From JADYZU01 sp964443055 (GTDB taxonomy: Bacteria; Pseudomonadota; Alphaproteobacteria; Rhodobacterales; Rhodobacteraceae): a stretch of DNA of 12,337 nucleotides. The notes beneath the pieces were generated by a model that saw only the letters and a list, made by a program, of their open reading frames with translations, had not been told where the DNA came from and did not search any database. This document shows, one piece after another, positions 1 through 6,944 of this stretch (within the stretch, counting starts at the first letter, position 1; every line of letters begins with the position of its first letter). The stretch is from contig CAYUBT010000075.1 of assembly GCA_964443055.1 (NCBI GenBank), positions 1 to 12,337 of the forward strand. Reading direction: 5' to 3'. A program made the position numbers and the translations under genes.

Positions 1-809
1 ATTGCGCCGGAAGAGCCCACCAGTGCGCCCACCACGATCAGCAGGTCATTGCCGAGCGAGAAGCCGATCGCCGCCGCCGCCCAGCCGGAATAGGAGTTCA
101 GCATCGAGACGACGACAGGCATGTCCGCGCCGCCGATCCCCATGATCAGATGCCAGCCGATGAAGAGCGCGGCCAGGGTCATCACCGCCAGCGCCCAGGT
201 GGAACCGCCGTTGAAATAGACGACGAGAAGCACCGCCGACAGGAGCGCCGCGCTTGCGTTCAGCACATGGCCACCCGGCAGCTTCTTCGCCTTGCCGTCG
301 ATCCGGCCCGCAAGTTTTCCGTAGGCCACGACCGAGCCGGTGAAGGTCACCGCACCGATGAACACGCCGAGGAAGGTCTCGACCCGCAGGATCGACAGTT
401 CCACCGGGCTCTTTGCCGCAATGACGGCCGAGAAACCCTCGAGCGCCATACGTCCGGCCGCATCGAGGCTGAAGATGCGGATTTCCTCGAACTGCGTGTT
501 GAAGCCGATGAGCACGGCCGCGAGGCCCACGAGACTGTGCATCGCCGCGACAAGCTGCGGCATCTCGGTCATCTGCACGCGCTGCGCGATCACCGCGCCG
601 ATGGCCCCGCCGACCAGCAGCAGGACGAGCGAGACCCCCCAGAGGCCCGCGCCCGGCCCCGCCATCGTCGCGATGACGGCCAGCGCCATGCCGACCATTC
701 CGTACCAGACCGCGCGTTTCGCGCTTTCCTGGTTCGAGAGCCCGCCCAGCGAGAGGATGAAGAGAACGGCCGCAACAACATAGGCGGCGGTGGTGAAACC
801 GGGATTCAT
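1..809 (-). CDS. pntB: NAD(P) transhydrogenase subunit beta, N-terminal part (runs off left edge)
   Basis: PntB pairs with PntA in the inner membrane to form the proton-translocating transhydrogenase (NADH + NADP+ to NAD+ + NADPH, driven by proton re-entry). Only the first 269 codons are present, with no stop before the window edge. They match the hydrophobic dII domain: a start MNPGFTTAAYVVAAVLFILS, then MTEMPQLVAAMHSLVGLAAV, FLGVFIGAVTFTGSVVAYGK, and a very conserved GGADMPVVVSMLNSYSGWAA segment near residues 228-247. The NADP-binding dIII domain would lie outside the window. About 20 residues between the GFNTQFEE and RVETFLG segments make a longer loop than I recall for E. coli PntB. The ATG follows the pntA stop by 10 nt and has a GAGGAG ribosome site (816-821, minus strand) overlapping that stop, so the two genes are co-translated. 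Family assignment is close to certain. Confidence 0.96.
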   Translation of the reverse strand, partial: MNPGFTTAAYVVAAVLFILSLGGLSNQESAKRAVWYGMVGMALAVIATMAGPGAGLWGVSLVLLLVGGAIGAVIAQRVQMTEMPQLVAAMHSLVGLAAVLIGFNTQFEEIRIFSLDAAGRMALEGFSAVIAAKSPVELSILRVETFLGVFIGAVTFTGSVVAYGKLAGRIDGKAKKLPGGHVLNASAALLSAVLLVVYFNGGSTWALAVMTLAALFIGWHLIMGIGGADMPVVVSMLNSYSGWAAAAIGFSLGNDLLIVVGALVGSSGA

Positions 810-819
810 CGCGCGCTCC

Positions 820-2391
820 TCACGACTTCTGGAACATGGCGAGCATCCGCCGTGTGACGAGGAAACCGCCGAAGATGTTGATCCCGGCCATGAAGACCGA
901 CAGCCCGGCCAGGACCATCACCAGCCAGCTTCCCGAGCCGATCTGCAGGAGCGCGCCGATGATGATGATCGAGGAAATCCCGTTCGTGATCGCCATGAGC
1001 GGGGTGTGCAGGCTGTGCGCCACGCCCCAGATCACCTGGAAGCCGACGAAACAGGCCAGAACGAACACCACGAAATGCGACATGAAGCTGGCGGGTGCCA
1101 CCAGTCCCGCGAGCAGGATCAACGCCCCGCCCCCGGCCAGAAGCGACACCTGCGTCACAGTCTGGCGGCGGAAGGCGGCCGCTTCTTGTGCGTGCCGCTC
1201 CTCGCGTGTCAGCTCCTTCGGCTTCTCGCGTTTCTGCACCGCGATGGCCTGGATCTTCGGCGGCGGTGGTGGCCATGTCACCTCGCCCCCGTGCGCCACA
1301 GTCGCGCCGCGGATCACGTCATCCTCCATGTCGTGGACGAGGATGCCGTCCTTGCCCGGCGTGAGATCAGCGATCATGTGGCGGATGTTGGCAGCATAGA
1401 GATTCGAGGCCTGCTGCGCCATGCGCGAGGGGAAATCGGTATAGCCGATGATCGTCACCCCGCCCTCGGTGAGGAATTTCTCGTCGGGGATAGTGAGATC
1501 ACAGTTGCCGCCGCGTTCGGCTGCAAGGTCGACGATGACCGAGCCGGGCTTCATCATCTCGACCATATCCGTGGTCCAGAGCTTCGGCGCGGGCCTGCCG
1601 GGGATCAGCGCGGTCGTGATGACGATGTCGATGTCGGGCGCAAGCTCACGGAATTTCTTGAGCTGCGCATCGCGGAACTCCGGGCTTGACGGCGCGGCAT
1701 AGCCGCCGGTGGCCGCACCATCCTGCGCCTCGCCCTCGAAATCGAGATAGACGAATTCGGCACCCATGGATTCGATCTGCTCGGCCACTTCCGGCCGCAC
1801 GTCGAAGGCCAGCGTCACCGCGCCAAGCGAGACAGAGGCACCGATCGCCGCCAGCCCCGCGACACCGGCACCCACGACCAGCACACGCGCGGGCGGGATC
1901 TTGCCCGCCGCCGTCACCTGCCCGGTGAAGAACCGGCCGAAGTTGTTGGCGGCCTCGATCACCGCACGATAGCCGGCGAGATTGGCCATCGAGGACAGTG
2001 CATCCATCTTCTGCGCCCGGCTGATGCGCGGCACCATGTCCATGGCGATGACGCTCGCGCCGGTCGCGGCGGCGGCCCTGAGCGCATCCTCGTTCTGGCC
2101 GGGATAGAAGAAGGAGATGAGCGTCTGCTCCTTGCGCAGCCGTGCGATCTCGTCACTTTCGGGCGGGCGAACGCCGGTGAGGACATCGGCCTCGGCCTCG
2201 ACCGCCGCGAGGTCGGGCAGCACGGTGACACCCGCCGCCGCATAATCCTCGTCCCTGTAACCGGCACCCAAGCCTGCGCCCGCCTCGATCACGCAGGAAT
2301 GGCCGAGCTTCTGCAGGTCCTTCGCCGAGGCCGGCGTCATCGCCACCCGCGCCTCGCCGGGGAAGCGCTCCTTCACAGCACCGATCTTCAC
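820..2391 (-). CDS. pntA: NAD(P) transhydrogenase subunit alpha (single chain)
   Basis: This 523-residue protein is the NAD(H)-binding subunit plus the first membrane helices of the proton-translocating transhydrogenase. The dI domain spans roughly residues 1-380: the start resembles E. coli PntA, SRAQKMDALSS (124-134) is the RQD-loop region that interacts with nicotinamide, and GAGVAG (174-179) is the dinucleotide-binding glycine motif. GGNCDLTIPDE and GYTDFPSRMAQQASNLYA are also family signatures. A proline-rich and charged linker (WPPPPPKI to about residue 420) leads to four hydrophobic segments ending in NIFGGFLVTRRML. The length equals the fused E. coli form, unlike the split PntAA/PntAB found in some alphaproteobacteria such as Rhodospirillum rubrum. 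The start is GTG, chosen because the conserved N-terminus begins there and a GGGAGG site lies 6 nt upstream. It is first in the operon, followed by pntB. No catalytic residue appears missing. Confidence 0.97.
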   Translation of the reverse strand: MKIGAVKERFPGEARVAMTPASAKDLQKLGHSCVIEAGAGLGAGYRDEDYAAAGVTVLPDLAAVEAEADVLTGVRPPESDEIARLRKEQTLISFFYPGQNEDALRAAAATGASVIAMDMVPRISRAQKMDALSSMANLAGYRAVIEAANNFGRFFTGQVTAAGKIPPARVLVVGAGVAGLAAIGASVSLGAVTLAFDVRPEVAEQIESMGAEFVYLDFEGEAQDGAATGGYAAPSSPEFRDAQLKKFRELAPDIDIVITTALIPGRPAPKLWTTDMVEMMKPGSVIVDLAAERGGNCDLTIPDEKFLTEGGVTIIGYTDFPSRMAQQASNLYAANIRHMIADLTPGKDGILVHDMEDDVIRGATVAHGGEVTWPPPPPKIQAIAVQKREKPKELTREERHAQEAAAFRRQTVTQVSLLAGGGALILLAGLVAPASFMSHFVVFVLACFVGFQVIWGVAHSLHTPLMAITNGISSIIIIGALLQIGSGSWLVMVLAGLSVFMAGINIFGGFLVTRRMLAMFQKS

Positions 2392-2397
2392 CGCCTG

Positions 2398-2403
2398 CCT
2401 CCC
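2398..2403 (-). promoter_or_regulatory. Ribosome binding site of pntA
   Basis: Read on the minus strand this is GGGAGG, followed by 6 nt and then GTG. It settles the GTG start at 2391, since no in-frame ATG lies nearby that keeps the conserved N-terminus. Confidence 0.75.
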
Positions 2404-2430
2404 GTGTCAGGTTCCTTTGCCGCGCCATGT

Positions 2431-2520
2431 CTAACCGCTGGGTCGCCCCACGCAAGGCCGATCCGCCGGATGCCCCGGGGTAAAGGCAGAGCTCCGGACC
2501 CGTGTTACGGTGAGATTCAT
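2431..2520 (-). other. Possible 29-codon leader ORF upstream of pntA (speculative)
   Basis: An ATG at 2520 on the minus strand is preceded by AGGGGAGGAC and opens a 29-codon frame that starts MNLTVTRVRSS and ends in TAG at 2431, 39 nt before the pntA GTG. The purine-rich site is good in sequence, although its GGAGG core is only 2 nt from the ATG. The predicted peptide is basic, rich in Pro, Gly and Arg, and has no signal, membrane segment or recognised family. It could be a leader peptide of the pnt transcript, or a chance frame in GC-rich DNA. It is listed because position and ribosome site are suggestive, not because a function is known. Confidence 0.2.
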
Positions 2521-2595
2521 GTCCTCCCCTGAACTGATATGGTGCCCTCGAACAGGGTCTCGGACAGTGTTCCGGCCGCAGGATTCCCGCGAAAT

Positions 2596-2682
2596 CCCCG
2601 TCATTGCGAGAAGCCGAAGCCGGTATGGCAAGCCAGACGGCGTGAGGACTGGGTTGCTTCGCTGACGCTCGCAATGACGGGG
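2596..2682. repeat. REP-like palindromic intergenic element (CGTCATTGCGAG type)
   Basis: The ends are perfect 15-bp inverted arms: CCCCGTCATTGCGAG at 2596-2610 and its reverse complement at 2668-2682. Inside, GAAGC and AAGCCAG-like segments on the left pair imperfectly with TTGCTTCG-like segments on the right, giving an interrupted hairpin of about 87 bp. From general knowledge, elements with CGTCATTGCGAG termini and inner GAAGCAA-CCAG words are dispersed in many alphaproteobacterial genomes and often produce spurious translated ORFs (HCER..SN and LLAMTG patterns). The internal part here looks degenerate. Only one copy lies in this window, so dispersal in this genome is inferred. Confidence 0.8.
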
Positions 2683-2754
2683 GTGGACTCCCCCTTCCCC
2701 CGCATCCCGCGATGCAGCAGAATGGGCCGGGCCCCCGCCCCCGGAAACCCCGCC

Positions 2755-3396
2755 ATGACCCTCGATCTCACCCCCGGCGTCAATACCGTCTCGGAGCGCA
2801 TCCACGCGCTGCTGACCGATCATCCGCGCATCCTTGTCGCCATCGCGGGCGCGCCGGGGGCGGGCAAGTCGACCTTTGCCGCCGAACTCGCCCGCCGCCT
2901 CAACGCGCAAAGGGCCAGCACCGCCATCGTGCCGATGGACGGGTTCCATCTCGACAATGCGGTGCTCGACGCGCGCGGGTTGCGCCGTCGCAAGGGCGCA
3001 CCCGAGACATTCGATGCCGACGGCTTCATCCATCTCGTGCGCAGGCTGGCAAGGGGCGGCGAGGTGATCGCCCCGATCTTCGACCGCGCGCGCGACATTG
3101 CCATCGCAGGGGTGCAGGTAGTCGCGGCCGGGACGAGGGTCGTAGTGGTCGAAGGGAATTATATGCTGTTTGACGAGGAACCGTGGCGCGATCTGGCCAC
3201 GCTCTGGCATCTCTCCGTGCGCATCGAGGTGGCCATGGACGAACTGCGCCGCCGCCTCGTGCAGCGCTGGCTCGACCACGGGCTTTCCCATGCAGCCGCG
3301 CGGGCCCGGGCCGGAGACAACGACATTCCCAATGCCGAGCGCGTGCTTGCCCGCACGCTCCCGGCGACGATCACGCTTGGCACGAAAACTCGTTAG
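2755..3396 (+). CDS. P-loop nucleoside/sugar kinase family protein
   Basis: This 213-residue protein belongs to the uridine kinase/pantothenate kinase-like P-loop group, which phosphorylates small metabolites with ATP in the cytoplasm. Visible motifs are the Walker A loop GAPGAGKST (32-40), MDGFHLDN (61-68, the usual acidic substrate/metal site), RGLRRRKGAPETFD (74-87), PIFDRARD (107-114), a Walker B-like VVVEGNYML (130-138) and a C-terminal RWLDHGL lid-type segment. The same pattern occurs in E. coli YggC and in rhizobial FrcK, a putative fructose kinase; the substrate cannot be read from the sequence. The ATG at 2755 was chosen because the P-loop then falls at the usual distance from the N-terminus. 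The frame stays open upstream to 2539, but that part crosses the palindromic repeat and looks non-coding. An in-frame ATG at 2722 is an alternative. The ribosome site is weak. glgB follows after 67 nt with no visible terminator, so co-transcription is likely. Confidence 0.85.
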   Translation: MTLDLTPGVNTVSERIHALLTDHPRILVAIAGAPGAGKSTFAAELARRLNAQRASTAIVPMDGFHLDNAVLDARGLRRRKGAPETFDADGFIHLVRRLARGGEVIAPIFDRARDIAIAGVQVVAAGTRVVVVEGNYMLFDEEPWRDLATLWHLSVRIEVAMDELRRRLVQRWLDHGLSHAAARARAGDNDIPNAERVLARTLPATITLGTKTR

Positions 3397-3451
3397 CGCT
3401 ATCGCCGACGGTGACGGATGACGGAGGCGACAATTTGGCGCAGGGTGGAGC

Positions 3452-3457
3452 AGGGAG
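3452..3457 (+). promoter_or_regulatory. Ribosome binding site of glgB
   Basis: AGGGAG lies 6 nt before the ATG at 3464 and supports that start. The 67-nt gap that contains it shows no terminator hairpin and no clear promoter. Confidence 0.65.
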
Positions 3458-3463
3458 AGCGAC

Positions 3464-5665
3464 ATGACCCACCCACTGCAGCCCGAGACCGTCAGCCGCC
3501 TGGTCGAGGCGCGCGAACATGATCCCTTCGCACACCTGGGGCCACATCGCCACGGCCGCGCGCTCTGGATCGCCGCCATCGACCCGGGTGCGGAAAGCCT
3601 GAGCGCGGTCATCGCCGGGCGCGAATACCCGCTCGCGCGCGTGGAGGGTCCGCTGTTCTGCGGCAAGGTGCCGGGCAATCGCGACGGCTCGGCCAAGCCC
3701 TATGCGTTGCGCGGGCGGCGCGGTCGCAGGCATATCCGTGTGTGGGATTACGAGGACGCCTATCGCTTCGGCCCGGTACTGGGCGAGCTGGACGAATATC
3801 TCATCGGCGAGGGCAGCCACCTGCGCCTGTGGGAGGCACTCGGCGCGCATGTGATGGAGCATGAGGGGAGCGCCGGCGTGCATTTCGCCGTCTGGGCACC
3901 CAATGCACGCCGGGTTTCGGTCGTGGGTGATTTCAACGCCTGGGACGGGCGGCGGCACATGATGCGCCAGCGGGGCGGCAGCGGCGTGTGGGAGATCTTC
4001 ATCCCCGGGACAGGCGAAGGCGCGGTCTACAAATACGAGATCATCGGCCCCGACGGCGCACTCCTGCCGCTCAAGGCCGATCCGGTGGGATTCGGGGCCG
4101 AACACCCTCCGCGCACCGCAAGCGTTGTGCGTGACATCCGGGGCCGTGACTGGGGTGATGCGGACTGGATGGACAGCCGCGCCAAAGCCAGCCGCCGCGA
4201 TGCGCCGATTTCCATCTACGAGGTCCATCTGCCAAGCTGGAGGCGCAGATGGGACGCGGGCGGACGGTCCCTGTCCTATGTCGAGCTTGCCCGCGAACTC
4301 GTGGAATATGCGTGCTGGATGGGCTTCACCCATCTCGAATTCCTGCCGGTGAGCGAATATCCCTTCGATGGCTCATGGGGCTATCAGCCGGTGGGCCTCT
4401 ATGCGCCGACCATCCGCCTGGGCACGCCGGACGAGTTCCGCGCGCTGGTCGATGCCGCCCATCAGGCGGGGCTGGGGGTGCTGCTCGACTGGGTGCCGGG
4501 CCATTTCCCGTCCGACGCGCACGGCCTTGCCCGCTTCGACGGCACCGCGCTTTACGAACATGAAGACCCGCGCGAGGGGTTTCATCCGGACTGGAACACG
4601 CTCATCTACAACCACGGACGGCGCGAGGTGGCGAATTTCCTGATCGCCAATGCGCTCTACTGGCTGGAGGAATACCACGCAGACGGGCTGCGCGTGGATG
4701 CGGTAGCCTCGATGCTCTACCGCGACTATTCGCGGCAAGCAGGCGAATGGGTGCCCAACATCCATGGCGGGCGCGAGAATCTCGAGGCCATCACCTTCAT
4801 GCAGCGCATGAATGTCGAAGCCTATGCCTTTGACGAATCGATCATGACCATTGCCGAGGAATCGACATCCTTTCCCGGCGTCTCGACCCCGGTCAACGCG
4901 GGCGGACTCGGATTCGGCTACAAGTGGAACCTGGGCTGGATGAACGACACATTGCGCTACATGCAGAAGGATCCCATCCACCGCCGCCATCATCACGACG
5001 ACATGACCCGCCCGGTCACCTGGGCGTTTTCCGAGAATTTCATCCTGCCGGTCAGCCATGACGAGGTTGTGCATGGCAAGCGGTCCATGCTTGGCAAGAT
5101 GCCGGGCAATGAATGGGAGCGCTTCGCCAACCTGCGCGCCTATTATGGCTTCATGTGGGGCCAGCCAGGCAAGAAGCTGCTGTTCATGGGCCAGGAAGTC
5201 GCGCAGGCCTCGGAATGGGATCACGACGGCGAGGTGGACTGGTCGGGGGCGCAGGGCGCGGCGCAAAGGGGCGTGCAGCTTCTGGTGCGTGACCTGAATG
5301 CGCTATACCGCACGACCCCGGCCCTGCACCGCCGCGATTGCGAGGCCGCGGGCTTTCGATGGCTCGTCCGGGAGGACGCGGCCGCCTCCTGCCTTGTCTG
5401 GGCGCGGTTCGGAGCAGAGGAGGACGCGCCGGTGATCGTCGCCGTGAACCTCACGCCGGTGGAGCGGCCCGGCTACCGCATCCCCGCCCCCGCCCCGGGC
5501 TTCTGGGAGGAAGTGCTGAACACCGATGCCAGGATCTACGGCGGCGGCAATCGCGGCAACACGGGCGGGCGCGAGGCCGGGCCGCAACCAGCAGGCGGCG
5601 AGCACTGGTCGTTCGAGGCGGTGCTGCCCCCGTTGTCCGCCATCTGTTTCCGGTTGAGGATGTGA
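3464..5665 (+). CDS. glgB: 1,4-alpha-glucan branching enzyme
   Basis: GlgB cuts alpha-1,4 glucan chains and re-attaches the piece by an alpha-1,6 bond, making the branches of glycogen. At 733 residues it is close to the 728 of E. coli. Domains in order are a branching-enzyme N-terminal module (EHDPFAHLGPH near residue 18), a CBM48 beta-sandwich (about 135-215, with FAVWAPNARRVSVVGDFNAWDG), the GH13 catalytic barrel (from about 250, IYEVHLPSW) and a C-terminal beta domain (from about 630). The catalytic triad is complete: nucleophile Asp412 in GLRVDAV, acid/base Glu465 in IAEEST and Asp533 in SHDEVVHGK, each 7 positions after the E. coli residues D405, E458 and D526. It is followed by glgC after 19 nt. 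Its being first among the glg genes and the short spacings indicate one glycogen operon. Nothing is missing or odd. Confidence 0.97.
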   Translation: MTHPLQPETVSRLVEAREHDPFAHLGPHRHGRALWIAAIDPGAESLSAVIAGREYPLARVEGPLFCGKVPGNRDGSAKPYALRGRRGRRHIRVWDYEDAYRFGPVLGELDEYLIGEGSHLRLWEALGAHVMEHEGSAGVHFAVWAPNARRVSVVGDFNAWDGRRHMMRQRGGSGVWEIFIPGTGEGAVYKYEIIGPDGALLPLKADPVGFGAEHPPRTASVVRDIRGRDWGDADWMDSRAKASRRDAPISIYEVHLPSWRRRWDAGGRSLSYVELARELVEYACWMGFTHLEFLPVSEYPFDGSWGYQPVGLYAPTIRLGTPDEFRALVDAAHQAGLGVLLDWVPGHFPSDAHGLARFDGTALYEHEDPREGFHPDWNTLIYNHGRREVANFLIANALYWLEEYHADGLRVDAVASMLYRDYSRQAGEWVPNIHGGRENLEAITFMQRMNVEAYAFDESIMTIAEESTSFPGVSTPVNAGGLGFGYKWNLGWMNDTLRYMQKDPIHRRHHHDDMTRPVTWAFSENFILPVSHDEVVHGKRSMLGKMPGNEWERFANLRAYYGFMWGQPGKKLLFMGQEVAQASEWDHDGEVDWSGAQGAAQRGVQLLVRDLNALYRTTPALHRRDCEAAGFRWLVREDAAASCLVWARFGAEEDAPVIVAVNLTPVERPGYRIPAPAPGFWEEVLNTDARIYGGGNRGNTGGREAGPQPAGGEHWSFEAVLPPLSAICFRLRM

Positions 5666-5670
5666 TCGCG

Positions 5671-5676
5671 GGGAGG
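5671..5676 (+). promoter_or_regulatory. Ribosome binding site of glgC
   Basis: GGGAGG lies 8 nt before the ATG at 5685 and 5 nt before an in-frame GTG at 5682. The spacing and codon type favour the ATG; the two choices differ by one residue. Confidence 0.65.
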
Positions 5677-5684
5677 GTTGCGTG

Positions 5685-6944
5685 ATGAAACAGAGCCGCA
5701 GGCTGACGCAGGGTTCCATGGCCTTCATCCTGGCCGGCGGGCGCGGCAGCCGCCTGCACGAACTGACCGGAAACCGCGTGAAACCCGCGGTCTTTTTCGG
5801 CGGCAAGACGCGGATCATCGACTTCGCCCTGTCCAACGCGCTCAATTCCGGCATCCGGCGCATGGCGGTGGCCACGCAATACAAGTCGCATTCCCTGATC
5901 CGCCATTGCCAGCGCGGCTGGAACTTCTTCCGCGCCGAACGCAACGAGTTTCTTGACATCCTGCCAGCCTCGCAGCGGATGGACGAGACGAACTGGTATC
6001 GCGGAACGGCCGATGCGGTCACGCAGAATATCGACATCATCGACAGCTACCGGATCGACCATATCCTGATCCTCGCGGGCGACCATATCTACAAGATGGA
6101 TTACGAACTCATGCTCCGCCAGCATGTCGAGACCGGGGCCGATGTCACCATCGGCTGCCTGACCGTGCCGCGCGCGGAAGCCACGGCTTTCGGGGTCATG
6201 GCAACGGATGCGACCGGGCGGATCACCTCCTTTCTCGAAAAGCCCGCCGACCCGCCCGCGACGCCGGATGATCCCGGCAAGGCGCTGGCCTCGATGGGGA
6301 TCTATGTCTTCAACTGGAGCTTCCTGCGTGACCTGCTGGTCGCGGATGCCGCAAACCCCGAGTCGAGCCATGATTTCGGCAACGACCTGATCCCCGCCAT
6401 CGTCCGGGACGGCAAGGCGATGGCGCATCGCTTCGACACCTCTTGCGTGCGCGATCCGGGCGCACCTGCCTACTGGAAGGACGTGGGCACGATCGACGCC
6501 TTCTGGCAGGCCAATATCGACCTCACCGACTTCACCCCCGAACTGAATCTCTGGGACCGCCAATGGCCGATCTGGACCTATGCCGAATCGGTCCCGCCCG
6601 CAAAATTCATCCATGACGAGGCGGACCGGCGCGGGATCGCGATTTCCTCGATGATCTCGGGCGGCTGCATCATCTCGGGAACCGAGGTGCGCAATTCGCT
6701 CCTCTTCACCGACGTGCATACCAATTCCTATGCGGTGCTCGACCATGCCGTCGTCATGCCGCGCGTCGTGGTCAACCGCCATGCGCGCCTGCGCAAGGTG
6801 GTGATCGACCGGGGTGTCGAAATCCCCGAGGGCCTCGTCGTGGGCGAAGACCCGCGCGAGGATGCCAGATGGTTCCGCGTCACCTCGCGCGGCGTCACGC
6901 TCATCACCCGCGACATGATCGAGAAACGGGCGGCTGCGACATGA
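5685..6944 (+). CDS. glgC: Glucose-1-phosphate adenylyltransferase (ADP-glucose pyrophosphorylase)
   Basis: GlgC makes ADP-glucose from glucose-1-phosphate and ATP, the committed and allosterically controlled step of glycogen synthesis. The 419-residue protein has the nucleotidyltransferase domain (GGRGSRL at 18-24; catalytic Asp133 in LAGDHIYKMDY, matching E. coli D142; glucose-1-P-binding Lys186 in FLEKP, matching K195) and a C-terminal left-handed beta-helix (about 300-419, with SGGCIISG and IPEGLVVGED). It aligns without gaps to E. coli GlgC from the P-loop to past Asp133. One oddity is that the position of E. coli Lys39, the classical fructose-1,6-bisphosphate activator lysine, is Asn30 here (LTGNRVKP), where the alphaproteobacterial enzymes I recall have Arg (LTDRRAKP). 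Regulation may therefore differ. The start is ATG, with GTG at 5682 possible. It overlaps glgA by the four bases ATGA. Confidence 0.97.
   Translation: MKQSRRLTQGSMAFILAGGRGSRLHELTGNRVKPAVFFGGKTRIIDFALSNALNSGIRRMAVATQYKSHSLIRHCQRGWNFFRAERNEFLDILPASQRMDETNWYRGTADAVTQNIDIIDSYRIDHILILAGDHIYKMDYELMLRQHVETGADVTIGCLTVPRAEATAFGVMATDATGRITSFLEKPADPPATPDDPGKALASMGIYVFNWSFLRDLLVADAANPESSHDFGNDLIPAIVRDGKAMAHRFDTSCVRDPGAPAYWKDVGTIDAFWQANIDLTDFTPELNLWDRQWPIWTYAESVPPAKFIHDEADRRGIAISSMISGGCIISGTEVRNSLLFTDVHTNSYAVLDHAVVMPRVVVNRHARLRKVVIDRGVEIPEGLVVGEDPREDARWFRVTSRGVTLITRDMIEKRAAAT

Larger units (their letters stand above)
2392..2754. other. Divergent intergenic region between pntAB and the kinase-glg cluster
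   Basis: This 363-bp stretch separates the minus-strand pntA start from the plus-strand kinase start and must hold the promoters for at least the pnt operon. It contains the pntA ribosome site, a 29-codon open frame on the minus strand, an 87-bp palindromic repeat (2596-2682) and two small plus-strand hairpins (GGGGG/CCCCC at 2679-2694 and GCATC/GATGC at 2702-2715). A loose sigma-70-like pair for pntA may exist on the minus strand (TTGCGT, then TTAGAC near 2430-2455), but it is too weak to call. I found no known operator or riboswitch. Confidence 0.6.

Noticed and set aside
150..1689. Plus-strand frames of 235 and 299 residues across pntB and pntA
   Set aside because: They are antisense to clear transhydrogenase coding on the minus strand, and their charged His/Arg/Asp-rich sequence resembles no family.
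2539..2754. A 72-residue N-terminal extension of the kinase frame
   Set aside because: It is read straight through the palindromic repeat, has no family similarity, and would put the P-loop far from the N-terminus compared with relatives. The frame is just open by chance.
2431..3696. A 421-residue minus-strand frame
   Set aside because: It lies antisense to the kinase and glgB and contains the translated repeat (HCERQRSNP and LLAMTG patterns), a known source of false proteins. Only its last 29 codons are considered as a possible leader.
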